A stretch of DNA of 26,257 nt from Cercozoa sp. M6MM (Eukaryota; Endomyxa: Ascetosporea), in assembly GCA_040357565.1 (NCBI GenBank), contig JBDODJ010000151.1, one strand, 5' to 3'. Positions 8,171-19,735 of the stretch are shown in pieces. The notes beneath the pieces are model-generated. The model did no database searches. It was given only the letters and a program-made list of their open reading frames with translations, and was not told where the DNA came from. The stretch's first letter is position 1. Each line of letters starts with the position of its first letter. A program made the translations under genes and the position numbers.

Positions 8171-10625
8171 TCACTGCGACTCGTCAGCAAGCTGGATGTA
8201 GCACGAGTCATCGCGCTCGGTGCCAAAGTAGCGGTCACCTGCAAGAGATCATTTTCGTCTTTTTCGAGCGCTCACTCAACGACCCCAAAAACAAAAACAC
8301 AAAGTGAAAGAGATACCGAGACAGCCGAGGCCAGGCGACACGAAAAGGTGGTTGTCCAGACCGTCATCGACCTGGAGGCAAGTTAAGTCCAAATGTGCTT
8401 CAGTTCAAGCGAAAGACAGCAAGAAAACGTCATTTATTTACCCAGGTCGTGATGACACGGATGCGCGGAAAGGCTCGAGCGAACGATACCAGGCCTGCGA
8501 GAACAAGGCAGGAGGTACAAGTAAAATGTTACAACGCCAGACAAGCTACCTTCCGGGGCAGCCAGCAGCGAAAGCACGACGATTCGCTCCTGTTCCACTC
8601 TGCGGGAGCCCAATTTAAAAAGTGTAACACATGAATCAATAGATAGGACAGGTAGAGACGCACCCTTGCTCGACAAGAACACGCGCGGCCATCTTCAAAG
8701 CGCTGCCCGTGCCGAGAACGGCATCCAGCAGCAGCACACGCGACGACTCGTTCTGCAACTCGTTCGGCAGTCGCGAGTAGAACATCTGCGTTCACACAAG
8801 GGAGGTACAGTAGCGTCGGTTAGATAATGGAAGAACAATGTGTACAGACAGATAGGTACGGAGATCGATAGATAGATAGAAAGAAAGGGAGATGGAGAGA
8901 TAGAAAGACGGATAGATTATGAGGTAAATACGTATGTATAGGAAAGATACATATCTAAGGATGATGCAGAGATGTAGAGAATACATGTAGGTGTATACAT
9001 GTAGGTGTGTATACCCTAGGCTCAAGTGTCTTGTCGGCAGGCTGCTGAATGACGATCTTGCCGATGGAGGCGTCGGGCAGCACGGAGCGCAGGCCGTGCT
9101 CCATGGCCTCGCCACCTCGCACGACAGCGATGGCGCACACGACGCCGTCGGAAGCGATGCCGGCAACGCGTGCACCCGTGGGTGTCTGCACTGTCACGTC
9201 GCTGAGATGCGCGTCCTCCTCGCCCAAAGTCGCCGCGCCGAACTCGGCCAGACTGCGGCACAGTCGGTCGCATGCATTCACGAACACCTCCTGCGACGTC
9301 GACGCGTCGCGTAGCACCTATGGTGGGAGGGGGTATAAGGTATGGACGGGGGGGGGGGGGGGGTAAACTACCGTATGCACGGCCTGCAGCGACTTGTTGC
9401 GCGGCATGACACGAACCGTCGTTGGCAAGGCGTCTGTCGCCACGGCGAATCGCTCGGCCGACATGTCCAAGCCGCGCCGTCGCCTAAGGGTTTAGGGGGT
9501 AACGAGGGGGTAAGGGAGGGGAGCAAAAACACACAGCTGCGAGCGAATGTGCTGAGCCAACAGATCCACAGCCACGTTGTTGTATTCCTGATGCGGAATT
9601 ATCAAGTTCGCGTGCCTACCAGGGGGAGGAAAAAGAGGAGTAAAGAGGTGGAAGGTAAACAGGAGGTAAGAGGGGGTGGGAGGGGGCTAAACTACGGCTT
9701 GGTCGGCACGCAGAACTGATCGAATGACGGTTTCACTGTCTTGAGGTACTGCGCCAGCACACTGTCCACTGTGCGACCACGCTCGCGAATGTCGCGTGTG
9801 ATACGACGCGCCTGGGGAGGGGTGGGGGTAAAGGATATATGAGGGTATAATGGGGGTACAAGGGAGTAAGAGAGAGTAAGGCGTACCAAGCGAACGTCGG
9901 CATCGGTGTCGACAAAGACCTTCATGTCCATCAGGTCGCGAACACGCTGGTCGTGCAGCACCAGGATGCCCTCGATCAGCACGACATCGGCGCCGTACAT
10001 CAGCGTCGTCTCTGTCGGGTGTCGTGCTGCACGAAAGGAGGGGTAAGGGGGGGGGGGGAAAGGGGTAAAGGGGGAGGGTAGAACACACAGTGAGTGGCAA
10101 AGTCGTAGTGCGGAATGCGCACGCACTTGCCGCGCCGCACGTCACGCAGCACGTCCTGTCCAGACGCAGGGTAAGGGGGGGTAAAAAGGGATACAGCAAG
10201 GGGCAAAACACACAAGCAGCAGGTCGAAATCGAACGCATTCGGATGATCGAAGTCGTACTCGCCTTTCTGCGGGGGGGGGGGGGGGTAGGGGTAAGGGTG
10301 GGGGTAAAGCGGTAGGGCGTAGGGGCAAAGAGTCTACCTCGGCAAGCTCGTGTTCGGCCGGCGTGAGACCGCGGTAGAAGTTGTCCATGGAGATGATCTG
10401 GACCCACGGCAGGTTGAGCTGCTTGATGATGCGCCGACACACCGTGGTCTTGCCACTGGCCGTGCCGCCCTGAGCACAGCAACCCACCCTTAAGCATGTA
10501 CCCTGAAGCATGACTGCAGACTACTGATGTACCGCCACGCCAATGATAAACGGCTCCAGCGGCGTCGGACTGCCGGCCTCGGAGTCGGCACTGCCGTCGA
10601 ACCAGTTCGGCTTACCCTTGGGCAT
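8171..10625 (-). CDS. Uridine kinase / uracil phosphoribosyltransferase-like fusion (UCKL1 type)
   Basis: Pyrimidine-salvage protein: an N-terminal uridine/cytidine kinase phosphorylates uridine to UMP, and the C-terminal half is UPRT-like. Fourteen exons, about 481 aa: 10625-10533, 10469-10338, 10267-10214, 10155-10089, 10026-9887, 9811-9696, 9615-9535, 9483-9372, 9317-9015, 8785-8664, 8599-8550, 8494-8442, 8371-8317, 8238-8171. Intron 1 splits the P-loop (GVA / [10 protein letters not shown]). Further kinase motifs are [10 protein letters not shown], the [12 protein letters not shown] segment, [21 protein letters not shown] and FCVPTK. The UPRT half has [38 protein letters not shown] and the C-terminal GDRYFGTE. 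As in human UCKL1, the PRPP loop departs from the active TGGSA consensus, so phosphoribosyltransferase activity is doubtful. Introns 2-8 are strikingly C-rich on the coding strand. It is divergent to the gene at 11013 and convergent with the gene at 6621. Confidence 0.95.
8866..8930. repeat. GATA/GAGA-type simple repeat in an intron
   Basis: Degenerate GATA and GAAA/GAGA tetranucleotide repeats lie inside the longest intron (8786-9014) of the uridine kinase/UPRT gene, with more GATA and ATACAT copies on either side. Confidence 0.85.
9318..10337. repeat. Series of introns built of degenerate TTACCCC-like repeats
   Basis: Seven consecutive introns of the uridine kinase/UPRT gene (9318-9371, 9484-9534, 9616-9695, 9812-9886, 10027-10088, 10156-10213, 10268-10337) consist largely of C runs separated by TTA or TA on the coding strand, that is GGGGTAA-like on the plus strand. 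The exons between them show no such bias. Related sequence recurs in the kinase gene at 11772-11838. Several share their first bases: three start GTGTGTT and two start GTAGTTTA. Confidence 0.8.
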
Positions 10626-11012
10626 GTGTGTACTTTTTCTGTGCACACCACACTTATCTAAAACTCGCACAACCACTTCCTACGTGTGCGCACCTCTCCT
10701 GCGACCTGCACGGCCCACTCACGACGCGTGCAATGCGCAATGCGGCACTTGAAACTCCCGCTGCTTGCCGTTCAATCGGCTACTGTACTGTCCTTCATCG
10801 AGTGGACTGTACAAACGGACGCAGCACTGACGTTGATCGAGGAAACAATCTGTGCAAGCACGTGCTCTTGTGATATAGTGTCGTATTATTTCTCCTTAGT
10901 GCCAGAAAGGCTTCCAGTTTCAGGTTGGTCGTTTGCTTTTTGTATTTCCCTTTGGTCGCTGGCACACGCGTTTCTCTCGTTGCCGTTGTCAGAAACCAAA
11001 GCGCAATCCCAA
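10626..11012. promoter_or_regulatory. Intergenic region between divergent start codons
   Basis: This 387-nt stretch separates the ATG of the uridine kinase/UPRT gene (minus) from that of the SH3BGRL-like gene (plus) and must hold both promoters. No TATA box or other named element is obvious. A few GTAC/TGTACT motifs occur near 10785-10815. Confidence 0.45.
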
Positions 11013-11510
11013 ATGTCCGTCATTCTGTTCTACTCGTCGATCGCCGGCAACCTTAAGATCAAGTCTGACACTGCAAACATTGAGCGTCTTCTTGAGGTCA
11101 GTTTTTGCCAACTGGAGCTCTTCATCTTCAATCCAGCAGCAAAATGTCGGTTGAGCGCACTTTCATGTTTCAACAGATCAAGAACATTCCATTCGAGAAG
11201 GTCGACTGTGCCCAGGACTGCAACAAGCCGCGTCGCTTGCAGATGCGCGAAATTGCAGGTACTGCTAATGTCCGCTCGGATGTGCAAAAAACGAAAAACT
11301 GACTCTTTTGTTTCAGGCACGCCTGCGCTGCCGCAGGTGCACGTTGTTCCTTCTGACGGTGAGCAGCGCTACATTGGTGGCTGGCTCGACCTCGCTGATG
11401 CCAACGAGGTCCGTCCGTTTCTTCCATCTGTTTGCTCTGGCGTTATTTGAGTCGGTTTTGTGTGACAGGGTGGCCTTTTGGAGCAGCTTCTCGGTGTTCA
11501 GCAGGCCTAA
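11013..11510 (+). CDS. SH3BGRL-like (glutaredoxin-fold) small protein
   Basis: Four exons, 11013-11096, 11177-11258, 11317-11408 and 11469-11510, encode about 99 aa, the size of the SH3-binding glutamic acid-rich-like family. The opening VILFYSSIAGNLKIKSDT matches the first strand and loop of that family, which has the thioredoxin/glutaredoxin fold but lacks the CxxC redox pair; no CxxC is present here either. IPFEKVDCAQD, the MREIAGTPALPQV segment with its cis-proline-like TPALPQV, and YIGGWLDLADANE correspond to the later strands and helix, and the last exon (LLEQLLGV) forms the final helix. It is probably cytosolic; family members act as adaptor or binding proteins rather than oxidoreductases. 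The stop codon lies 171 nt from the convergent stop of the kinase gene at 11682. Confidence 0.85.
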
Positions 11511-11681
11511 TTTTTGGCCTTGCGCTTGCACTAGGCCGGAGCCTAGACTGTACTAATTTCAACGCCAGTCGAGTTTTTGCGGCTTTCGCTCACTCTCACT
11601 CTGCAATTCCGAAACTAGTCGAATCAGAGTATAGTTCATTGGGTTTCGCTCAGCTATGAGAGTGTCAGAGGCGATTTCGGT

Positions 11682-13525
11682 TTAATCGGAATCCGTGCGT
11701 TCCAGCAGCACGTCGTCGCACTGTCCGAGCAGACGCGACAGCGCAATCGTCGTCAGGATGCCACGACGCAGCTGCAAGAGGAGGGGGGGGGGGGGTTAAG
11801 GATGAGGGGTAATGCGAGGCGGTAAAGGGGTAAAGAACCTTGGCACGCACGGCGAAGCGCTGCAGTCGCGAGCCGTGGTCGCCCGACAGTGGCAGCGCCG
11901 ACGCGACGTCCTCACCGAGCCATGGGTGTGACAGCACGCCTTCCAGGTCGATGCGACTGTCAGCCTCCACGGTCAGCATGCGCGAGATCTACAAAAACAC
12001 AAAGACACACTCAACCCATCGTCCTGTCCCTTACCGCCCTTTACTTTTCCCCTACCAAATCCTTGGCATCCTCGCTGATGTCGTCCCAGTACGGACTGAT
12101 GAAGGCAAAGTCGCCTGGTACAAATGGACCGTACATATAGACCGTGGCAGGTATTCGATACAAATGGACAGTGTACATAGACCAGACACAGAGACAGTAT
12201 ACATAGACCGGACACAGAGACAGTATGTATGGACAGTATGCTTGTACCAGCCTTGATTTGGGCATACAGATCCACCGGATTGTCGGCGTAGAAAGGCGGA
12301 AAACCGCACAGCAGAATGTACAGAATCACGCCCTGTAGCACACACCCTTGTAGTTTTACCCCTCCCTCCCAATACCTATACCCCCCCCCCGCCCCCGAAA
12401 GAAACGGTACGAGACTCCAGATGTCGACAGCAGAAGTGTAGGGCTCATTCCGCAGAATCTCGGGTGCCTGTTCGATGTGAAGTGGCTACAACTGGCTACA
12501 CCTGCAGTACAAACGGACAGTACCACGTAGCCAGGTGTGCCACACGCCGTGGTCATGGCCTGATTGTTGGCCACAACGCGCGCCAGACCAAAGTCCGTGA
12601 TTACGATCGGTGAGTCCTGTCGCACGAACAAAAAGGTGAGAAACGCAGCGAAACGCAGCACGAAAAAATACAAGAAAACACAAACGGTACCTTAGACGTG
12701 TCGCGAAACACGAGATTTTCGGGCTTGAGATCGCGGTGAACGATGCCGATCTGCGCACAAAATCGCGAATTTTCTCCTCACGCTCAAAAAAGCGCAAAAA
12801 TTACGTCGTGCAAGTGTTTCAGCGTGTTGGAGACCTAGGACAGAAAAACAAAACTTCACTCGGCTTCTTTCACAGAAAATACACACACAAAAAGAGTGTG
12901 ACCTCGATAATGATGCGCGCAGCTTCGCGTTCCGAGAAGGAGCCAGCAGCCACGACGCGGTCGAACAACTCGCCACCTTCAACAGTACCAAGAGATGTCA
13001 AGGTTTCAGCAAGCGTGTTTGTCAGCTGCAGTACCTCGCAGGTACTCCATAACGATCAGCACCTCCTTGCTGGTGTCGTACACACCGAGCAGTTTCACGA
13101 CGCCGTCACTTTCGCTTCTGAGAAAGAGTGAGTTTATTCACTCAAAACACAAGAGGAAAAAGAAAGCTCGAACCGTTGCAGCAGCGTGATTTCGTCTTGC
13201 AGGCCTTCCACTTCGGAAGCATTAAGATTCGCCTTGCGGATGATCTTGACGGCCACTTCGGCACCTGTCTGCTTGTGCGTCGCCTTGCGCACCACGGAGA
13301 AGCTGCCGCTGCCTGCCAGTAGCAACAAACAACACCAGTCAGCTTTTGCTTTCTTTAACTCGACTTCAGTTGTACTTGAGAAACCAGTTCACCGATGCGT
13401 TCGCCGAGTTTGTACACTGCACATTCGAGTTCTCACTTGTTTTAACAGCAGCACACCTCCCGAGACACTGCCTGCTGGGTACCTTTGGAAAACGACGGGC
13501 GGCCGCGCGATTTGACGTTGCCCAT
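11682..13525 (-). CDS. CaMK-type serine/threonine protein kinase, probably N-myristoylated
   Basis: Thirteen exons (13525-13483, 13430-13392, 13312-13174, 13117-13035, 12976-12903, 12834-12805, 12750-12691, 12616-12524, 12467-12411, 12332-12248, 12114-12056, 11988-11839, 11771-11682) give about 333 aa, nearly all kinase domain. Motifs in order: glycine loop IGSGSFSVV, AVKII lysine, MEYLRGGELFDRV, catalytic HRDLKPEN, DFG, the activation segment TACGTPGYV followed by APE (split by an intron), DIWSLGVILYILLCGFPPF and HPWLGED. This order and the GGELFDRV segment are typical of calcium/calmodulin-dependent kinases. The start MGNVKS has Gly2 and Ser6, a good N-myristoylation signal, so membrane attachment is likely. 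A basic-hydrophobic stretch near the C-terminus (RRGILTTIALSRLL) could bind calmodulin, but no EF hands follow, unlike CDPKs. Exon 6 is only 30 nt. Confidence 0.93.
12167..12231. repeat. 26-nt tandem repeat in a kinase intron
   Basis: Two near-identical 26-nt units (12167-12192 and 12193-12218, differing at two positions) and a partial third lie inside the intron between kinase exons 10 and 11 (12115-12247). They contain GTACATAGACC-like motifs. Confidence 0.9.
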
Positions 13526-14464
13526 GGCCCGACTATAAGTGCAGACAGTGCTATTTTATCGTACTGAGCAAGGAAAAGATTGAAATAGACATAGTTGATT
13601 GTGACCACTGTATGCAATACAGTGCAAGCTGTCCCAAAGTCTTTCAGTCCAGCCACGGATCAAAGTCGCCCAAGTTCAGATCGTGGGCACCTTCTCCGTC
13701 AATAAGTCAACCTGCAGTAGGTCCACGTGTCTATGTCACCCGGCACAGCACTTCCAGACTACATGTTGCTCTCTACTGGTGGCTACAGAGTACATTTGTA
13801 CAGTACAACTTACAGTACAACTGGACTGGTATTTCTGATTGATCATTGAGTGATTCAGATCAGCAAGTGTGTTCCCAGCCCCGTTTGCCAGCCTTTGTGG
13901 CATTCTAACTGAGTCTGCGCCAGACACAGACGTCTACGGCCATTGCAAACACTTTCAACAAGCCGGAACCACGTTACCAAGCTCTAAGTGAATATAAGCC
14001 GAACGACTTGGTACCCTGGGGGCCGGAGGCATATGACCTGAGGTCCTTGGGCCCTGCTTTTAACTGAAAGTTTGCGATAGAATCAGATGGAAATGTACAG
14101 TTTCCACATCGACCAAGTCCGCCCTTACCTTTGAGTTTTAAATTTACCACACATAGTAGGCCCTGATTTACAGAGTGAAAGTGAAATTAGCAGGGGCATT
14201 TGACGGAGCGCTGGCTCGGACTGAACTGAATGTACGTTCACTGGCAACCTCTAGCGATGAATTAAACTACTGTATGTACGGGCCGAGTATTAGTTAAGTT
14301 ACACGCAGTCGATGGATACCAGCGAAGTCAAAATCTTCGCGCCTCGAGGTTTCTGTTAATTTTAGGGTTGTTTTCGCGCGGATACAGTAGTTTATGCTGG
14401 AACGGTTCGGTTACATACTGTACGTTCCGTTCGGTTCAGTTCACTTTCAGTTTAATCGCCGCTC

Positions 14465-14502
<38 letters not shown>

Positions 14503-14526
14503 TAGCCGAGACGTAGTGCTTGAATT
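13526..14526. other. Intergenic region upstream of the kinase gene
   Basis: About 1 kb between the kinase start codon and the stop codon of the ABCG gene, both on the minus strand. It must contain the kinase promoter and the ABCG 3' untranslated region. Several GTACAGTAC-type motifs occur at 13790-13825, a near-palindromic GACCTGAGGTC at about 14036-14046, and a GT repeat at the right end. No coding frame is convincing. Confidence 0.55.
14467..14498. repeat. (GT)n microsatellite
   Basis: A pure GT tract of 32 nt ends 28 nt downstream of the ABCG stop codon, so it probably lies in that gene's 3' untranslated region. Confidence 0.95.
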
Positions 14527-17500
14527 CTATACAGCGGCTCGCTTCGTGCGCGAACGCAAAACGAGGTACGCGAGTCCCCAGAACAGGATCAGCATCGCTG
14601 TTGATGTGCAAAGTCAAACCTCTCGAAAGTAAAGCCCCAACAACAACAAAAAAGGAAGGCGTGTACCAACGGAAACGCCAATGTCGCGCCCAATATTGTC
14701 GGCTGACAGTTCGAGTCGTCCCAGCACTTGTTCACCGCGCGTGATTGGACACACGCCTTGCACCTGACATTCGACACAATTCGACACATTCAGTTTGACT
14801 GCAATGTTATCTGGCTCAAGCTTCGTTACTGCAGAAAAGTACCAGTTGATCCTGCGTGCACGAGAAGGTCGCGCCGTCGAACTCATTGACGGCAAGCACT
14901 TCGTAGATGTACTTAAACACCGAGATCCACTGTTGGCAAATACGAGTTTCTAGTCCAGTAAATGGTTCAGTCAAGTTTACACTGTCCGGTACCTGGATCC
15001 ACGAGATGGCAGGCGAGATCGAGTCCAGGTTCACCAGAAAGCCCGAGAATTGCATCAGCGGGATTACTGTGACTGGAGCGATTCCCTACGCACACACAAC
15101 ATTCACGCAAGCAAACACAACCACTCGGCCACAGTCAAACAGGTAAACTAACCGAAGCGACATCAACGCTGGGCGCCACGGCACCGATCAGATACTAACA
15201 ACATACATGGTCAACTTTGACAATACGTAAAGGAGGAGACAATACACCGAGACCCATGCCAACCAGGGTCAGCAGACACGTCACACCGTAGAAGATCAGC
15301 ACCTGCCCATCAGTCATAAACAGTCAGTCAAGATAATCCTGTATGCAGAGAGAGAAAGTTTAGTGTACGCGGTAGAAAGGTCCTCGCAGACCGCACATTG
15401 GATAGATTATAGCCGTCTGCAGCGCTGGCCACAGAAACTGGAACGGCACTTCCGACACTGTCCGCATGACACCAACAATCGTCTAGCAACAGCAAAAGAG
15501 AGCTTGTTCACTGTAACAGACTGTATACCCAGCTTTCCGAGGAAGTACGCTCCCAGCGAGTACACACCATTCGAGTGCTCGCGCAGGAAGAGCGTCTTCT
15601 CCTCCGGGAAGGTTAAAGCTGTCGCCATGAGTGCCTACGCACGCTCAAACGCATATACAGATCGGTATGTATATAAAAATGTCCACTGACAGGTAAAGCT
15701 ACCTGCATGGTTGTAGAGATCATCGCAAAGAAGATCAGGCCCTGTCGATCCTGCGCGCCGACTTGATCATCTTCCATTTGCCAAAATAGCGCGCCCATCA
15801 GCAACTGCACAGGGAGCACTTTCATTTCTGGCCCGCAACACGATATAAATATGACTTACAGAGAGGAATGCGATCTGTCCGATGCGCGCTTTGAAGGTTT
15901 TCGGTGTGCGCGTGAAATGACGAAGCGCACGTTGTGCCAGCAGGCGCTGCCAACAGCGAGCATGAGTGGGAGAGGCAGGAGAAATTCGAACTGAAACTGC
16001 AGAGAAACCTACAACCTGCGCGCCAAAGCCGATGCGATTGCTGCGTTTTTCGTTCATGTCAATGTGCGCCACACTTGGGTCCCTGCACCCATTTTGCGCG
16101 TGAATGCTCACAAAACTGAAGATAGGCCAAAAGACAACTTACTCAATCGGCAAGATCATTTCGCCTTCTTCCTGTAGACGGCGCCGCCATGCCTCTGTAT
16201 TGCACGTGCAAATCCATGTCACAAAACACACTCATGGAGTGGGCGTACCCTTCAAAGTCTCACGATCCTGGTCAGCCTGTTCGCCACGTCCCTGCGGACA
16301 CAGAAAAGTAAAACAGAGGCAGGAGAGTAGATTTGACCGCACAACGCACAAAGAGTCTCTACCTGCATGATCTGGATGTAGAAGTCGGCGATGTTGTAGT
16401 TCGGCGGACACACAAAGCCAATCGATGCAAAGTAATCGGCCACGCCCTTGGCAGATCCTGAAGCCGGTCAGTACAAAACTGACATGTTTAGTTCGAGTCC
16501 AATGTGAGAAGGGTACCGTAGTAGATGACCTCGCCATCGACGAGCAGCATCAAAGCGTCGAACATCGAGAAGATCTCGGAACTCGGCTGATGGATCGTGC
16601 TGATTCTGCAAGCACAGCAAAACCCTTCAAAAAAGATGGGAGAACATTTGAACTGACTCAAAGCTATAGTTACACTGTGCGGCCATCACGGGCCAGATCG
16701 CGCAGCAGTTCGACCACGGAAGCCGCCGTGAAACTGTCCAGGCCAGAGGTCGGCTCGTCGACGAACCTAAATGTACCAATAAAAAACAATTGTTGAGGGG
16801 AGGTGGGAGTTGTAAACTTACAGCAGAGACGGATTTGACACAAGTTCAACGCCGATGGAGGCACGCTTCATCTCACCGCCCGAAAGACCACGTTTCGCTG
16901 CACTCCCGACCTGACATATCAAAACTGTGCATGCACACACGAAGATACACGCGTCTCGGATACCATAGTGTCAGCGCACTTGTCCAAACGCAGATCGCCG
17001 ATTAGTGCAGTCACACGGTCTTCCACCTGGAAAGCTCGAACCTTTATAGTTAGAAACAATCATCGGTAAAAAGCACCTCAGCGTCAGTCAAAGTGGCGGG
17101 AAGTCGCATCTGCATGGCATACACGCATTTGAAAAGTGAAAGAAGGGAGTGATAGGCTTTAGTTGGTTCACCTTTGCGCTGAAACGAAGCGCCTCGCGCA
17201 CAGTCATTGTCTACAAGATGGCATCATTGTCTCGAGATACAAGACAAGATAGCACAAAAAAACAGAAAAATTTACAGGCAGCAAGATGTCCTCTTGCATG
17301 ATATAGGCCGAGTTCTTGCGCACCAAACGCTTCGTTGCCTCCGTGTTGTTCAACTGCAAGTTTAACCTTTCAACAAGAAAATGGCACGGTCTTATCACAG
17401 TGAATACCAAAATTGAACCGCCGACTTCGACACGGCCCGGTTGGGTGCGTGTGCGCTTCGACAGAATGTTGAGCAGCGTGGTCTTGCCGGCGCCCCTGTG

Positions 17501-17960
17501 TCAGTCAGCAACAGGGACACAAAGTAACCTCAGGCAATGTGAGTCACACAACTGAAATTGACTGAGTGCAAGGAACGCACGAGCTGCCCATGATCGCAGT
17601 GAGTTTGCCGGGGTGGAATACGCCAGAAATTCCGTGCAAGATCTGGCGCTGTCATGTCCACACACCACACAATACACATTGCGATGTATATCTATACACA
17701 CTGATCATGTGGTATGGATAAGGGTACCATAGGAACGTGCCCAGTCTCATCCTTTTGGCCACTCATGTCCCTTGCGTGGAAGGTGACATCCTTGAACTCG
17801 AGTTGCAGTGGCTTTCGGTTGCCTGACCCCCCAAAACAAGACATTCAAACGAAAGTCTTCCTCAGAGAAACAAGTTACGCGCGACCAGGTCGAGTTGACT
17901 AGAGCGACGACGCGTGGGCCCGAGTTCGACGTCGGTGAGTTCGTTAATCTTGTCGGCCAT
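14527..17960 (-). CDS. ABCG (White/Scarlet) family half-transporter
   Basis: ATP-binding cassette half-transporter of about 631 aa with the reverse order typical of subfamily G: nucleotide-binding domain first, membrane domain second. It would work as a dimer, exporting lipids or other hydrophobic compounds. My model has 25 exons, starting [10 protein letters not shown] at 17960. Visible motifs: Walker [12 protein letters not shown] (about residue 77), Q-loop [10 protein letters not shown], signature LSGGEMKR (about 187), Walker [15 protein letters not shown]-loop STIHQPS, then the linker [11 protein letters not shown]. The membrane part contains [45 protein letters not shown], a GAVAPS segment, [19 protein letters not shown] and [10 protein letters not shown], and ends with a final membrane helix before RSRTKRAAV. 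All catalytic ATPase motifs are intact. Splice choices at exons 18-19 and 23-24 were made from frame and family fit. Confidence 0.93.
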
Positions 17961-19036
17961 TTCGAGGTTTATTCCAAAACAAGCCCGCGAAGCAAAAAAC
18001 CTAAAATTGGCCGCTTGCGTCACAGCAAATGACCGCACTGCAGCTGCACAGAACTGCGATTGGTGATTTTAAAGACCGCAGGCTCGTCGATTTGTGATTG
18101 TCGGTGGGCATCAAGCAAGTTTAGTCAACTGACGCTTGACCGATCACAAAGATGAAACGGCTCTCGCCAGCAGTCGGAACGCTTTTTGTTGAGTAGCATG
18201 GTATTCACTCACTCATTCATTGTTCTTGTGACCCACCCAGGCTGGTGCAGGGGAACTAACTCGCACCCAGGTTGGTTTCCTAGAAGCTCAACTAACGTAA
18301 CTAACTCGCATGACTGGTACCAAATGGTACTGGTTAAGCAGTGCCTAGGTTGTAAAATAAATAAAATGACGAGAGTGACCTATCAATCGGAAGAGGTGAA
18401 CCTAGCCTTTCGACTGCACAGACACAATGCAATATATCAGAGCCGAGCGGGTCCCCTTGCACGTTCACAGCAGTTCACAGCAGTCAGGTACCAGTGCAGC
18501 TGCCAGGTGTGGATAATCGAAGGCAGGCAAAGAAAGAAAGAAGACAAAGAGAAAGAGAAGGGATGCAGGCACTACACAAAGACACCGGTAAATTGTAGAA
18601 TGAGAAAAACAAGAACACAAGCCTGAGCAAGAAGCTGACCTTGAGGAACACACCACACAAGAGTTGCGTGTGCGTGTATGAGTCCAGTCGATCGCGAATG
18701 TTGTTGGTGTTGTCGCTGTTGTTGCTGTCGTTGTTGCTGCAGGTGGTGCTGCGGCCGACTGGAAAGGACGTGTTTCGAAAGATAGATTTTGGGTTTGATA
18801 TGGTACACTGGAGGGCACCTGTTGCCCTGCACATCACACAGTAAGCACATCACACAGCAAGCACGCATGACTGTACAATACAGTAGTGTCCCAGACAACG
18901 AATTGAATTGCAAAAAATCCAACTGAACGTACTTTCGTGAAGGCAAAATGACAGGGAGCAGGGCAATTGGATGTTGATGTTGCAGGGGACTGTGGGTTGT
19001 TATGCTTGCGTGTTTGGGGCTCGTGCGACCTCGGGG
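17961..19036. other. Intergenic region with simple repeats
   Basis: About 1.1 kb between the ABCG start codon and the stop codon of the next minus-strand gene. It holds a GTT/GCT-type trinucleotide-rich stretch (about 18695-18750), an A/G-rich stretch (about 18525-18560), a small imperfect duplication of AACTAACTCGCA at about 18255 and 18300, and an AAATAAATAAAA run near 18356. The longest frame (18186-18626, plus) has no motif, and its composition does not look coding. Confidence 0.55.
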
Positions 19037-19652
19037 CTATAACTGCTCGGCCAAGACATCGACCACGAGAACACCCTCCGGGAGCACTTTCTTCTCTAAC
19101 TCGGTGAGTGTCTGTGTGGAAGTACCGGAGAGTAGCATTAGGGAGCAAGGTGCAACCAACAGGAAAAGAATCTCCTGGTACCCGTATACAGGGCACAATG
19201 TGGATGTCAAAGTCGTCGTTTTGCAAGTACTGCCGTGCCAGCGCAATCGCCTAGTCAAAACACGCAAACAATTCAAAAAATTAACGTTCCAACTGCAAGA
19301 GAAAACTATACTTTCACCGAGAGTTTCGCACTGTCGACCCCGATCACGGAAAGAGAGACCTACAGAATCCAGAAAACTTGAAGTTTCGAGTTAAAAGTCT
19401 CAAAAACTGTACCCGTTCACTTCGCCGGACTCTAGCAGCGAGCGCACTGCAAACCAAAGAACTGAAGAATACAGAAAACAAAAAATGGCAGATGCCAGCA
19501 CAGTACCCAGCAAGCGAAGGCGGCCGACTGCTGCGACTGACGCGCAGCAACGTTACCAGCTTGGACGAGCGCAACTGCTTGTCCTGCTGCTGTTGCTGCA
19601 GCTTCTCGACCTCCGGCCTCTCGTCCACCGTGACGTACACTTTCTGGCATTC

Positions 19653-19735
<83 letters not shown>

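Noticed and set aside
8159-8634. Plus-strand frames that look like a small mitochondrial-targeted protein, even with an apparent GC-AG intron near 8375
   Set aside because: They are the antisense of the last four exons of the uridine kinase/UPRT gene; the minus strand there carries conserved UPRT motifs, including GDRYFGT, with correct splice phase.
14614-14895. Continuous frame through the last ABCG intron suggesting an alternative C-terminus
   Set aside because: Splicing from the GTAC donor after codons QDQL to the CAG before VQGVCPIT restores the family's CP-T-GEQVL motif and frame, so the intervening sequence is intron.
18186-18837. Open frames on both strands (a Trp/His-rich one on plus, Asn/Ser/Thr-rich ones on minus)
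   Set aside because: Low complexity from trinucleotide repeats, no motif, no supported splice sites.
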